Assembly: GCA_902479065.1 (NCBI GenBank)
Contig: CABSNM010000001.1
Location: forward strand, 62,001-126,000
Direction: 5' to 3'
Origin: an uncultured Collinsella sp.
GTDB taxonomy: Bacteria > Actinomycetota > Coriobacteriia > Coriobacteriales > Coriobacteriaceae
Length of the DNA stretch: 64,000 nt
Part shown: one piece after another, positions 8,277 to 18,000 of the stretch
Numbering within the stretch: position 1 is the stretch's first letter
Layout: every line of letters starts with the position of its first letter
Translations under genes and position numbers: made by a program
The notes under the pieces: generated by a model
The model's database searches: none
What the model was told of the DNA's origin: nothing
The model's input: the letters and a program-made list of their open reading frames with translations, nothing else

Positions 8277-9944
8277 TTAGAACAGGCCGGTGATGTTGCC
8301 GTCGTTGTCGACGTCGATGTTCTCGGCCGCAGGGACCTTGGGCAGGCCCGGCATGGTCAGAACACTGCCAGTCAGTGCGACCACAAAGTGGGCGCCGGCG
8401 GAAACCTTGAGCTCACGCACCGTGATGCGGAAGTTCTCGGGAGCGCCCAGGGCCTTGGCGTTGTCGCTAAAGCTGTACTGCGTCTTGGCGACGCACACCG
8501 GCAGGTTGCCAAAGCCATTCTCGCGCAGCTCGGCGAGCTGGCGCTTGGCGGCCGGCGTAAAGTCAACGCCGTCGGCGCGGTAGACCTTGGTGGCAACGGC
8601 CTCGAGGGCATCAGCGACATCAGCGCCGTCCTCATAGGCAAACTTGAGCTCACTCGGCTGCTCGATCAGACGCATGACCTCATCGGCAAGCTCGAGCGCG
8701 CCCTCGCCGCCCTTGGCCCAGACCTCGGAAAGCTTAACGTTGACGCCGAGCTTCTGGCACTCGGACTCGATGAGCGCAAGCTCGGCCTCGGTGTCCGTCG
8801 GGAAGCGGTTGATGGCGACCACGCAGGGCAGACCATATACGTTCTGGATGTTGTCGACGTGACGCAGCAGGTTGGGCATGCCAGCCTTGAGTGCCTCGAG
8901 GTTCTCCTCGTTGAGGTCGGCCTTGGCGACGCCACCGTTGTACTTCAGCGCACGAGCGGTCGCGACGACCACGACGGCGCTGGGGCGAACGCCCGTCATG
9001 CGGCACTTGATGTCGAGGAACTTCTCGGCGCCCAGATCGGCGCCGAAGCCGGCCTCGGTAATGGCGACATCGCCAAAACGCATGGCCATGCGCGTAGCCA
9101 TGATGGAGTTGCAGCCGTGGGCAATGTTGGCGAAGGGACCGCCGTGGACAAACGCGGGCGTGCCCTCGAGCGTTTGCACCAGGTTGGGCCTGAGCGCGTC
9201 CTTAAGCAACGCGGCCATGGCACCCTGGGCCTTAAGGTCGCGGGCACGGACGGGCTCGCCGGCAAAGCTATAGCCGACGACAATCTCACCCAAACGTTCC
9301 TTGAGGTCGCCGATGCTCGTAGACAGGCACAGGATTGCCATGACCTCAGAGGCGACGGTGATATCGAAGCCGTCCTCACGCGGCACGCCCTGAGCCTTAC
9401 CGCCAATGCCGTCGATGACGTGGCGCAGCTGACGGTCGTTCATATCGACGACTCGCTTCCAAGTGATGCGCTTAACGTCAATACCGAGCTGATTGCCCTG
9501 CTGGATGTGGTTATCAAGCATGGCGGCCAGCAGGTTGTTGGCAGCACCGATAGCATGGAAGTCACCGGTAAAGTGCAGATTGATATCCTCCATGGGGATG
9601 ACCTGCGCCCAGCCGCCGCCGGCGGCACCGCCCTTGACGCCAAAGACGGGACCGAGCGAAGGCTCGCGCAGGGCCACAGCGCTCTTGACGCCGCGACGGC
9701 GCAGACCATCGGCCAGACCGATGGTCGTGGTGGTCTTGCCCTCGCCGGCGGGCGTGGGGTTGATGGCGGTCACGAGGACGAGCTTGGCCTGGTGATCGGT
9801 CGGCTCGTTGAGCAGTGAATAGTCGACCTTAGCCTTGTCGAAGCCGTACGGAATAAGGTGCTTAACGTCGACGCCGGCGTTCTTGGCCACCTCGGTAATA
9901 GGCAGCGGCGTGACAGAACGTGCGATTTCGATGTCAGTAGGCAT
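8277..9944 (-). CDS. fhs: Formate-tetrahydrofolate ligase
   Basis: The 555-residue product matches formate-THF ligase along its whole length, the usual size for the family. It joins formate to tetrahydrofolate using ATP, giving 10-formyl-THF for purines, initiator formyl-Met and one-carbon traffic. The P-loop [14 protein letters not shown] is at about residues 63-76, followed by [19 protein letters not shown], the substrate-binding segment. The upstream in-frame extension to 10019 lacks a ribosome-binding site, while AAAGGA stands 7 nt before the ATG at 9944, so that start is used. It is transcribed alone and ends at a strong hairpin. In a hydrogen- and formate-metabolising anaerobe it is an expected housekeeping enzyme. 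Confidence 0.97.
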   Translation of the reverse strand: MPTDIEIARSVTPLPITEVAKNAGVDVKHLIPYGFDKAKVDYSLLNEPTDHQAKLVLVTAINPTPAGEGKTTTTIGLADGLRRRGVKSAVALREPSLGPVFGVKGGAAGGGWAQVIPMEDINLHFTGDFHAIGAANNLLAAMLDNHIQQGNQLGIDVKRITWKRVVDMNDRQLRHVIDGIGGKAQGVPREDGFDITVASEVMAILCLSTSIGDLKERLGEIVVGYSFAGEPVRARDLKAQGAMAALLKDALRPNLVQTLEGTPAFVHGGPFANIAHGCNSIMATRMAMRFGDVAITEAGFGADLGAEKFLDIKCRMTGVRPSAVVVVATARALKYNGGVAKADLNEENLEALKAGMPNLLRHVDNIQNVYGLPCVVAINRFPTDTEAELALIESECQKLGVNVKLSEVWAKGGEGALELADEVMRLIEQPSELKFAYEDGADVADALEAVATKVYRADGVDFTPAAKRQLAELRENGFGNLPVCVAKTQYSFSDNAKALGAPENFRITVRELKVSAGAHFVVALTGSVLTMPGLPKVPAAENIDVDNDGNITGLF

Positions 9945-10088
9945 GGGCGGTCCTTTCGTTACCGAATGAGAAAAAGACCAATTCAGCATAGCACGGGCGC
10001 GCAATAGTAAAACGCCCATAACCGATGAACGGCGATATGTTTACCCGATGCCCAGCGATAGTCCAACAGCCCGCCAAAACAAAGCGCC

Positions 10089-11156
10089 CTAAACGGTAGG
10101 TTCAATCCCCAGGTGCTCAAAGGTGCGAAGGGTTGCCTGACGGCCCTGCGGCGTACGAATCATCAACCCGCACTGCAGCAAATAGGGCTCATAGACATCC
10201 TCGAGCGTGCCCGGGTCCTCGCCCACCGCGCTGGCAAGGGTCGTAAGTCCCACGGCACGTCCGGAGAACGTCTTGGCAAGCGTCTCCAAAATGCGAATAT
10301 CCATCCAGTCCAGACCGAGCCCGTCGATCTCGAAGAACTCGAGCGCCTGGCGACAGATATCGAGCTCGATGGGACCGTTGCCGCGCACCTGTGCGTAATC
10401 GCGCACGCGCTTGAGCAGGCGGTTGGCAAGACGCGGCGTGCCGCGCGAACGCGAGCCGATCTCGAGTGCACTGGGATGGTCGATCGCCACGCCCAGGATA
10501 GTTGCCGAGCGCGTCACAATCTGCGCGAGCTCCTCGACCGTGTAGTAATCCAGGCGATATGAAATGCCAAAGCGGTCGCGCAACGGGCCGGTCAACATGC
10601 CTGAGCGGGTCGTTGCCGCTACCAGCGTAAACTTGGGAATATCCAGGCGAATCGAGCGCGCCGCCGGACCCTTGCCAATCACGATATCGAGGGCAAAGTC
10701 CTCCATCGCGGGGTACAGGACCTCCTCGACCGAACGGTTGAGGCGGTGGATCTCGTCGATAAACAGCACATCACCCGGCTGCAAGTTAGTAAGGATGGCC
10801 GCTAGGTCGCCCGTGCGCGCGATGGCAGGGCCACTCGTGGTCTTGATCTGAGCGCCCAGCTCGTTGGCGATAACGGTGGCCAGCGTGGTCTTGCCCAGGC
10901 CCGGAGGACCCGAGAAGATCACGTGGTCGAGCGTCTCGCCACGGCTCTGCGCCGCCTCGATCAGCACTCGAAGGCTCTGCTTGATATGTTCCTGACCGCA
11001 GTAGTCGTCCAGGCGCTGAGGGCGCAGGGTACGGTCGACATCGAGGTCTTCGGGCGTTAGCTCCGAGCCCACCATGCGCTCGCCGTGCGCCATGGATGCC
11101 GCCGGCGAGTTACCGGACGTCGCCCACAGGTCCTGAGAGTCATCGGCTTCCCACAT
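10089..11156 (-). CDS. ruvB: Holliday junction branch migration DNA helicase RuvB
   Basis: Typical RuvB of 355 residues: Walker [12 protein letters not shown], Walker [10 protein letters not shown], sensor motifs [16 protein letters not shown], and a C-terminal winged helix that contacts DNA. Six-membered rings pump DNA through a RuvA-bound four-way junction in recombination repair. The ruvA stop overlaps the ruvB start in a TGATG arrangement, exactly as ruvC overlaps ruvA, which argues for the ATG at 11156; a GTG at 11159 is the only rival. The three genes form one operon, ruvC-ruvA-ruvB, on the minus strand. Confidence 0.97.
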   Translation of the reverse strand: MWEADDSQDLWATSGNSPAASMAHGERMVGSELTPEDLDVDRTLRPQRLDDYCGQEHIKQSLRVLIEAAQSRGETLDHVIFSGPPGLGKTTLATVIANELGAQIKTTSGPAIARTGDLAAILTNLQPGDVLFIDEIHRLNRSVEEVLYPAMEDFALDIVIGKGPAARSIRLDIPKFTLVAATTRSGMLTGPLRDRFGISYRLDYYTVEELAQIVTRSATILGVAIDHPSALEIGSRSRGTPRLANRLLKRVRDYAQVRGNGPIELDICRQALEFFEIDGLGLDWMDIRILETLAKTFSGRAVGLTTLASAVGEDPGTLEDVYEPYLLQCGLMIRTPQGRQATLRTFEHLGIEPTV

Positions 11157-11776
11157 CACGCATCCATTCCGAGTCGCTTAAGCGCCGCGCCGAGCAGATC
11201 CTCGACACGCATATTCTGCCCATCATACCCGCTCAGGGCAACATCGGTCTCCTGCGGGCTAAAGCCCATGGAAAGGAGCGCCGCACGGGCATCATCGATG
11301 GCCGAGGGAGCAGCAGCGGGCACGGGCATCGCAACCTGGCCGGGAATCACGTCGACCGGCACAAAGCCCTTGTCCTTGGCAAAGGTGCTCTTGAGCTCCA
11401 GGATCAGACGCTGAGCTGTCTTTCTGCCCACACCGGGCACCTTGGCCATGCCCTTGTCGTCCTCGGCCATCACCAGCGAATACAATTGCCCCACGGTATA
11501 GGTGGAAAGCACAGCGAGCGCCAAGCGCGGACCAACGCCCGAGACAGACACGAGCCGATCGAACATCGTGCGCTCATCCTTAGAGGAAAAACCGAAAAGT
11601 GTCATGGCGTCCTCGCGCACCTGCATACGCGTGTAGAGGCGGACCTCGCCACCGGGCGTCGGCAACGTGGCCGCAGTGCTGCTCGAAATGCCGAGCTCAA
11701 AGCCAACGCCCGACACATCGACGACAGCAGAGCTCATCGTGGCCTCGACAAGCGTTCCGTGGAGCTGGGAAATCAT
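11156..11776 (-). CDS. ruvA: Holliday junction branch migration protein RuvA
   Basis: A 206-residue RuvA. The N-terminal OB-fold begins [12 protein letters not shown]. Two helix-hairpin-helix motifs carry [13 protein letters not shown] and [16 protein letters not shown], and the C-terminal domain III ([13 protein letters not shown]) binds RuvB. It holds the four-way junction in a square-planar form and loads the RuvB rings. The reading frame is open well upstream inside ruvC, but the ATG at 11776 overlaps the ruvC stop by one base (TGATG) and gives the normal N-terminus. Co-transcription and translational coupling with both partners follow from the overlaps. Confidence 0.97.
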   Translation of the reverse strand: MISQLHGTLVEATMSSAVVDVSGVGFELGISSSTAATLPTPGGEVRLYTRMQVREDAMTLFGFSSKDERTMFDRLVSVSGVGPRLALAVLSTYTVGQLYSLVMAEDDKGMAKVPGVGRKTAQRLILELKSTFAKDKGFVPVDVIPGQVAMPVPAAAPSAIDDARAALLSMGFSPQETDVALSGYDGQNMRVEDLLGAALKRLGMDA

Positions 11777-12297
11777 CAGTATCCGGTTCCTCTCTGTTGA
11801 TAGAACTCGCCACCGGTGAGGGCGCGGGTGCGGCTGAGGTTTACGTGGCAGATGGCGCAGGCCAGGGCATCGGCGGCATGGTCGGGATGCGGGTCGTGGT
11901 CGAGCTGTGTTAGCGTGCGTACCATGTAGGCGACCTGTCGCTTGTCCGCGGCGCCGGTGCCCACCACGGCCTGTTTGATCTGCATGGGCGTGTACTCGCC
12001 AATCTCGAGCGCGCACTCCGAAAGCGCCACAAGCGCAGCACCGCGGGCATGCGCCGTGGGGATGGCCGAACGAACGTTGGCGCCAAAGTAGATGCTCTCG
12101 ACAGCAGCTGTGTCGGGTCGATAACGCTCGACGACATCCTTAAGGTCACGGGCGATATGCGACAGGCGCACCGCGAGCGGGCTGCCCGCGCTGGTCTCGA
12201 TGCAACCGTAGGCACGGCAGCGAACCTCGCCACGCCGCTCCTCGATAATCCCCCAACCTGTATGGGCCAAACCGGGGTCGATACCCAAAATGACCAA
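11776..12297 (-). CDS. ruvC: Crossover junction endodeoxyribonuclease RuvC
   Basis: A 173-residue RuvC with the acidic active site of the RNase H-like fold: Asp7 (ILGIDPG), Glu67 (AVESIYFG), and His140/Asp143 in DHAADALACAI, the H/D pair also used by some other bacterial RuvC enzymes. It resolves Holliday junctions by paired nicks. The start codon is TTG at 12297, supported by GGGGAGG five nt upstream. It heads the ruvC-ruvA-ruvB operon. A LexA-type box 57-68 nt upstream suggests SOS induction. Confidence 0.96.
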   Translation of the reverse strand: MVILGIDPGLAHTGWGIIEERRGEVRCRAYGCIETSAGSPLAVRLSHIARDLKDVVERYRPDTAAVESIYFGANVRSAIPTAHARGAALVALSECALEIGEYTPMQIKQAVVGTGAADKRQVAYMVRTLTQLDHDPHPDHAADALACAICHVNLSRTRALTGGEFYQQRGTGY

Positions 12298-12353
12298 GCC
12301 GACCTCCCCTCGCCAAAAGCCCGGCGCGAGACAAGGCTCCGCGCACTATTCAC

Positions 12354-12365
12354 GAACGTCTGTTC
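12354..12365 (-). promoter_or_regulatory. LexA (SOS) box upstream of ruvCAB
   Basis: GAACAGACGTTC is a perfect GAAC-N4-GTTC dyad of the type bound by LexA in Actinobacteria and Firmicutes. It lies 57 nt before the ruvC start, near a TTATTCT stretch that could be the -10. Place and sequence both fit repression of the ruv operon by LexA; it is unproven here. Confidence 0.75.
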
Positions 12366-12434
12366 TAGAATAACACAACGGGGTCAAGATGCTTAGTTGA
12401 AGTATCGGGGTTGGGAGCAAATCCCATCCCCAGT

Positions 12435-14420
12435 TTAGTTCTGCGAGAAAAAGGGAAACTGACGGGGATCCACCGGCGGATGCGGCATCGGACCACCCTG
12501 GGGACTACCTTGCGAGCCGCCCTGACCGCCCATCATCTTATCGATGGCGTCCTGAACCTCGCCCTCGAACTTTTTCATTCCCTCGTGCAAACGACGCTGA
12601 CCGTCCTCAGAGCGCAGCTCCTCCATCTGCTCGGGCGAAATACCCAGTAGCTCGCCCAGCACGCCCATCATCTCGTTTCGCACGCGCTCGCTCGTATCCT
12701 CGTCAGCAAAACGGCGCACCTCGGCGCGCGCCAGCGAATCGACCGTCATACGCTCCTTGCCGTTAAGCCCCAGGTCGGACCACGCGAGCATATACGGCCA
12801 GGCACGCTCGGCAAACGAACGGGCCGAGACGATCGGCGCCGTCGGCAGTATGCGGCGGGCGGCCTCGCCCTGACGCACGAGCATCAGCAGCAGCGAGCAG
12901 GCCTCAGGCTTGCCAGCGGCCATCGGGATGTCGTCGAAGGGTCGGCTGCGGTCCACGTGCGCCTCGAGCGCGCCATCGACCTCACCCGGCTCAAGCCCAC
13001 TGAGCAGCTGTGCCGCGCGGTCGAGCATATCGACCGGACCATCGAGCGTCGAGAGCGCCTGCGCCAACACTCGCTCCATGCAGTCTTCCACCGCGTTGAG
13101 CGTCACGAGCTCTTGGGGCACCACGGCAGACGTGCGGTTGCGCACGCGCGCCACAAACTCAAGCGTCGACAGGTACACATCGCCAAAGGGCGCAAAGTCG
13201 CCCTGGTAGCCGCCGCAAAGCGCCGGCGCCGCCAGCGCGTATTCGGTTTTGGACAGCGGGCTCAGCGCCATCGCACCCAGCTCGAGCGCCGTGTCCTCCA
13301 GCATGAGGCCCAGCGTGCGCGAGCGCAGACGCTCGGCATCGCCCGCCGACACGTCGCGATCGAGCACACGCGCCGCATCCGGTGCATCGCGCTCGACGGT
13401 GCGAATGTGCAAACGCTCGGCGATGGCGCGGACGGCGGCACAGCGGGCAGCCTCGGCCTCTTCCTGCGCCGGCGTAAAGATACGGTTGCGCCCCAGCACC
13501 AGGCCAATCACATTGCGCGGACCCAGAGCGTCGACGGCCAGCGCCGCCAGCAGGGACGACGGCAAGTCACCCTCGAGTGCCACCACAGCACGCGACGCAC
13601 CGTGGGCTCGGGCGTTGTCGCGCACGGCGAGCACCAGCGCCTGCCACAGCCACTCCTCGGAACGGAACTCGGGCAGTTCGTGATCTTCCAGGGCATCGAG
13701 CATCACGCCACGCTGAATCTCCTGAACCAGCAGGCTCTCCTCAAAGCACGGCGCCTGGGCCACCACGCGACCGCAGTCGTCGAGCACAAACGAACCGCCG
13801 GTATACACCGACTCGTCATAGGCACCGACCGGCGCCATGCAGGCAAACCACACGCTGCGCTTGGATGCGATCTTGCGGTAGGCGCCGCTGCGAACGGCAG
13901 CAATGGCGGCAGTCTCGCGGTCGGTCATGTCAAACGCGTTGAATTGGAAATACGCAATGAGGTCAACACCGGTCGGCAGCATCTCGAGTTCGCGGTCCAA
14001 GTCAAAAATCACGGCGATGCGCACGCCGTCCACGTCGAACACCGGCGGCGCCCAACGTGTGTCGTTGTTCTCGCCACGCTGCAGGGCAATGCTCGAACGC
14101 GCCGGCACCACATGACCGTCCTTGAGCATCATGTAGTCGAGCAGCGGCTGGCCCTCAAACGAAACCGCCGCGGGCACGATGCAGATCATGTCAAGCTCCT
14201 GGATACGCTCGGCGACACCAGTCAAACCGGCAAGCACGTCGTGCTCAAAGTCGGCAGCGCCCACCAGGCCACCGGGCATGGCGCCCATAAAGAGCGGAGC
14301 CGGAACGCACAGCACGCGCGCCCCGCGCTCGTGGGCCAGACGAGCCTGGTCCTCGATGCGGCCGCAAATGCCCTCAATATCACCCAGGCGCATATCGATC
14401 TGTGCAAGCGCGAGCTTCAT
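12435..14420 (-). CDS. NadE-like protein lacking catalytic residues (predicted pseudoenzyme)
   Basis: The 661-residue protein follows the layout of glutamine-dependent NAD synthetase: a nitrilase-type glutaminase domain (1-235) and an ATP-pyrophosphatase synthetase domain (about 255-480), plus a helical C-terminal extension ending in a Gly/Pro/Gln tail. The parts needed for catalysis are gone. The glutaminase Glu (normally FPE) is Ala41 in VPA, the nucleophile Cys (normally ICED) is Phe139 in IFDL, and the relay Lys region is replaced. The SGGxDSS ATP loop has become EGDLPSS at 283-289, and the TGNKSE motif reads SPLSKTE. The frame is intact, so it is kept by selection and not a decayed gene. 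GGAAAGGG precedes the ATG at 14420. It may be a structural or regulatory paralogue. Confidence 0.85.
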   Translation of the reverse strand: MKLALAQIDMRLGDIEGICGRIEDQARLAHERGARVLCVPAPLFMGAMPGGLVGAADFEHDVLAGLTGVAERIQELDMICIVPAAVSFEGQPLLDYMMLKDGHVVPARSSIALQRGENNDTRWAPPVFDVDGVRIAVIFDLDRELEMLPTGVDLIAYFQFNAFDMTDRETAAIAAVRSGAYRKIASKRSVWFACMAPVGAYDESVYTGGSFVLDDCGRVVAQAPCFEESLLVQEIQRGVMLDALEDHELPEFRSEEWLWQALVLAVRDNARAHGASRAVVALEGDLPSSLLAALAVDALGPRNVIGLVLGRNRIFTPAQEEAEAARCAAVRAIAERLHIRTVERDAPDAARVLDRDVSAGDAERLRSRTLGLMLEDTALELGAMALSPLSKTEYALAAPALCGGYQGDFAPFGDVYLSTLEFVARVRNRTSAVVPQELVTLNAVEDCMERVLAQALSTLDGPVDMLDRAAQLLSGLEPGEVDGALEAHVDRSRPFDDIPMAAGKPEACSLLLMLVRQGEAARRILPTAPIVSARSFAERAWPYMLAWSDLGLNGKERMTVDSLARAEVRRFADEDTSERVRNEMMGVLGELLGISPEQMEELRSEDGQRRLHEGMKKFEGEVQDAIDKMMGGQGGSQGSPQGGPMPHPPVDPRQFPFFSQN

Positions 14421-14459
14421 GGCCCAGCCCTTTCCGTCGTAAACCATCGAAATCGTAGT

Positions 14460-14491
14460 AAAAGCGCCGGCCGCATAATGCAGCCGGCGCT
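14460..14491 (-). terminator. Terminator after superoxide reductase
   Basis: A 9-bp stem (AGCGCCGGC with GCCGGCGCT) and 11-nt loop, then TTTTAC on the minus strand, about 45 nt past the stop at 14538. Confidence 0.75.
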
Positions 14492-14537
14492 TGCATGTGC
14501 ATATGCTAGCTATGATACCCCGAGCGGGGGCGCGCTC

Positions 14538-14900
14538 CTAGAATGTCGCGGACCACAGCCCGTGCAGGTTGCAGTAGGCATAGACGGTACCGGCCTTGGA
14601 GCCGCCCGCGAAAAACGTCGCGGGTTTCATGCCGGGCTCAAGGTAATGAACCTCTAAGCGGCCCTCGGCCTCAAGCGCAATCCACTCAATGTAGTGTTCG
14701 GGCAGGCTGGGGTGCTCGACCGAGCCAACGCGTGCACGAATCACGTGACCGTCGCGCTCGGTCTCGACAACAGGCACGTGCTTCTCGTGCGCCGCGTCCT
14801 CAGTGTTTGCGGTCAGTTCCGTGCAACCGGCAGGGGTCGCAACGTCGTCGCCAAGGGCAGCGATGAGCTTACCGTCGGGGTCCTTAAAGAATTTCGCCAT
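14538..14900 (-). CDS. Superoxide reductase (desulfoferrodoxin/neelaredoxin family)
   Basis: A 120-residue cytoplasmic iron protein that reduces superoxide to peroxide without making oxygen, the usual defence in anaerobes. The ligands of the catalytic square-pyramidal iron are all visible: His in EKHVPV, His residues in HPSLPEHYIEW, and Cys and His in YCNLHGLW. The N-terminal 40 residues align with the desulforedoxin domain of two-iron enzymes, but of its cysteines only one (AGC) remains, so the rubredoxin-like centre must be absent, as in class III enzymes. AAAGGAG lies 6 nt before the ATG at 14900, which overrides the longer open frame to 14990. Monocistronic with its own terminator. Electrons would come from rubredoxin or a similar carrier. 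Confidence 0.93.
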   Translation of the reverse strand: MAKFFKDPDGKLIAALGDDVATPAGCTELTANTEDAAHEKHVPVVETERDGHVIRARVGSVEHPSLPEHYIEWIALEAEGRLEVHYLEPGMKPATFFAGGSKAGTVYAYCNLHGLWSATF

Positions 14901-15065
14901 GATGTTCTCCTTTGCTGATGTGCCAATGTTCTTGATGGTTCTTATGCCCAAAGGCAGACAAACCATCCACGGCATTGCAAATGAACACATAACGGATCAG
15001 GCAAGCGGTCGGGCCAAAATGCGTCGACCGTCCTGCCCACTCCAGCAGTCCCACCCCGCGCGCGG

Positions 15066-18000
15066 CTAGCGCCCGTCGCCGCCGAGAAGCGCCAGAACAT
15101 CCTCGCGCGTGAACAGTGCCGACGAGATGCCGTCGCCGCCGAGTACGCTGTTGACCAGGTCGCGCTTGGACTCCTGCATCTGCATAATGCGTTCCTCGAT
15201 CGTGTCCTTGGCGATGAGCTTGTACACGGTCACGGTATGCTGCTGGCCAATACGGTGTGCACGATCAGTTGCTTGGTCCTGCGCCGCCACGTTCCACCAC
15301 GGGTCGTAGTGGATGACCACGTCGGCAGCCGTCAAGTTAAGGCCCACGCCGCCCGCCTTGAGCGAAATCAAAAAGACCGGAACCTCGCCCGCTTGGAACT
15401 GCGCGACCATCTTGGCGCGGCTCTCCTTAGACGAAGCGCCCGTGAGCTTAAGGAAGGCGATGTCCTCCTTGGCCAGGCGCTTACCGATAATATCGAGCAT
15501 ACCCGTAAACTGGCTGAACAACAGGATGCGATGTCCGCCGTCGAGTGCGCCGTGCACGAGCTCCATGCACGTATCGAGTTTGGCGCTCCCCGCCTTGTAA
15601 TCCTCGTAGTGCAGACGCGGGTCGCAGCAGATCTGGCGCAGCTTGGTGAGCTCGGCGAGCACCTTGAGCTTGCCCTTCTTAAACTCGGATGCCTCGCGAT
15701 GCTGCACCTGTTGGGCGATGCGGTCCTGGTTGGCCAGGTAGAGTTTGCGCTGCTCGCCGGTGAGCTGCGCCATGACCGTATCCTCGATCTTCTCGGGCAG
15801 GTCGGCCACCACGTCTTCCTTGACACGGCGCAACACAAACGGCGACACGAGCGCTTGCAGGCGAGCGGCACTGTCGCCCTCGGCATGCTCGACCGGGCTT
15901 TCGAAGCGCTTGGCAAACGACTCGCGCGTGCCGAGCAGGCCCGGCATTAAAAAGTCGAAGATGCTCCAGAGCTCGGATAGGCGGTTTTCGATGGGCGTGC
16001 CCGTCAGGGCAAAGCGCACGCCGGCAGGCAGGCGCTTTGCGGCGCGCGCCACCTGGGTGAGCGGGTTTTTAATGTACTGGGCCTCATCGAGCACCACGCG
16101 GGCAAAGTCCCGCTCGGCATACTCGTCGATATCGCGGCGCATGAGGTCATACGACGTCACGACCACGTTATGCTCGTCGGCGCCTGCTATCTGCACGCGG
16201 CGTTGAGCCTTGGCGCCCACGATGGCGCACACATCCAGCGAGGGCGCAAAGCGCTCCAGCTCGGCAGTCCAGTTGTACACGAGTGAGGCCGGGCATACCA
16301 CGAGCGTGGGCTTGTTGTCCCCCGCCTCCACGCGCACCAGGATATGCGCGATCATCTGGAGCGTTTTGCCCAGGCCCATATCGTCGGCCAAGATACCGCC
16401 GAGGCCCAGATGCTCAAGCGAGCCGAGCCACTGGTAGCCGTCGACCTGGTAGCCACGCAGCGTGGCCTTGAGCGAGGCGGGTACCGTAAAGTCCATCTTG
16501 CCGAGCGTGTCCAGGCGCTCGACGGTACGGCGGAACGCAGCGTCGCGATCGGCCTCGAGCGCGGGCGTGCGCGCGAGCATGCTATCGACGAACAGGGTGC
16601 TCGATGCGGAAAGCGACACGCCGTCGAGCAGGTCGACGGCATCGACGCCCAGGTCCTTGGCGAGGCCAAACGCGGCTCGAGCGCCCTCGTCCAGGCGAAT
16701 GATGTCGCCGGACGTAAGGCGCGCAAACGTTTGATGGCGCTTGTAGGAGTCGAGGTAGATGGCAAGATCTGCCGCCGAAAGACCGCTCGCGCCCAGTTCA
16801 ACATCGAGCAGGTTGCTCTTGACGGTGGCACGCACCGAAAGCTTGGGCGCAGGGCGCACCGAGATCTGGCGTAGGTGGTCGCTGAGCATGACCTCGCCCA
16901 GCTCGGACAGGGCAGACAGGCCCTCGGTCAGCAAGCAGAACAGGCTCTCGTCGTCGCGCTCCTCAAACGCCAGGCCGCCCTCGTAAAAGTCGAAATACAG
17001 GGCCGCCGTGTCCATAACGCGAAACTCTGCTATCTCGTCGCGCGGCGGCACGCCCGGGCGCTGTTCTTCGAAGGGGCTTCCCGGAGCACCCAGGCTAAAG
17101 AGATCTGCCGACCAGTCGCCGTAGGAAACCGTAATCTTGCAGGTCACGAGCCCGTCGTCGACACCGATTGCCATGGCAAAGCTCGGCTCGGGCGCCACGG
17201 TGTCGAGCACGGCGGGCGCGGTAAGGTCGGTGTAGTCGCGCAAAATGGGCAGCGCCATACGACAGAACTCCCCCACCTGGTCGACAGCGATATGGATCGG
17301 CGTGCGACAGGGCAGTAAGCGCGATAGGAACGGCGCCGCATGCTGGGCAAACGCTACATCGGCGCGGCGCGCACGGCGGGTGTCGACCAGATAGGCAACG
17401 TCGCCCGAAGCAAAGCAGTATGCATCGGCCGGCAGGCGTAGATCGTAGCTGCCGCCAGCCGCCGGCGCGATTTTGGCGGCAAGGAGCGGTGGGCGCTTAG
17501 ACAGAGCCTCGTCCTCCCCTTCCGGAGGCATCTCAACCGCCACGTCATAGGTGCGATGCGTCGTCGTCCCCCGCGACCAGGCGGGCTCAAAGGAGATGGT
17601 CTGGCCACGCAGCAGGTCCAGCACATATACGATGCTATGCTCGGACAGCGGCAACTGACGCTCGGCGACAAAACCGCTGCGGGCAAAGTCGTACGACGCC
17701 GAACGCGAGCTTGTGATGTCATCGAGATAGGCAACTGTCGTCACAACAAGGTTGAGCAGCTTTGTCGACACGTCCTCGAAGGCTTCGGGCGTATGGACAA
17801 ACGTGAGCTTCTTGCCGTACGAGAAGGTGCCGCCTCGGACATAGGCGTCGGCCATGCCGTCGATATCCTTGACCACGTAGGAGACCGATCCACAACGAAT
17901 GCGAAGCTCGAGCGCCCAGCTAAAGCGGTCGGCAAACAGTGGATTGTAGTACGGCACCAACGAGGGCTCCAACACCGCCTTGGGGGCATCGGGATCCACA

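Noticed and set aside
12406..12432. Hairpin after the NadE-like gene as a terminator
   Set aside because: A 10-nt stem (GGGGTTGGGA/TCCCATCCCC) exists but no T-run follows on the relevant strand, so it was not listed as a terminator.
12957..14657. 566-codon plus-strand frame opposite the NadE-like gene
   Set aside because: Arg/His-rich product with no homology pattern and no ribosome-binding site.
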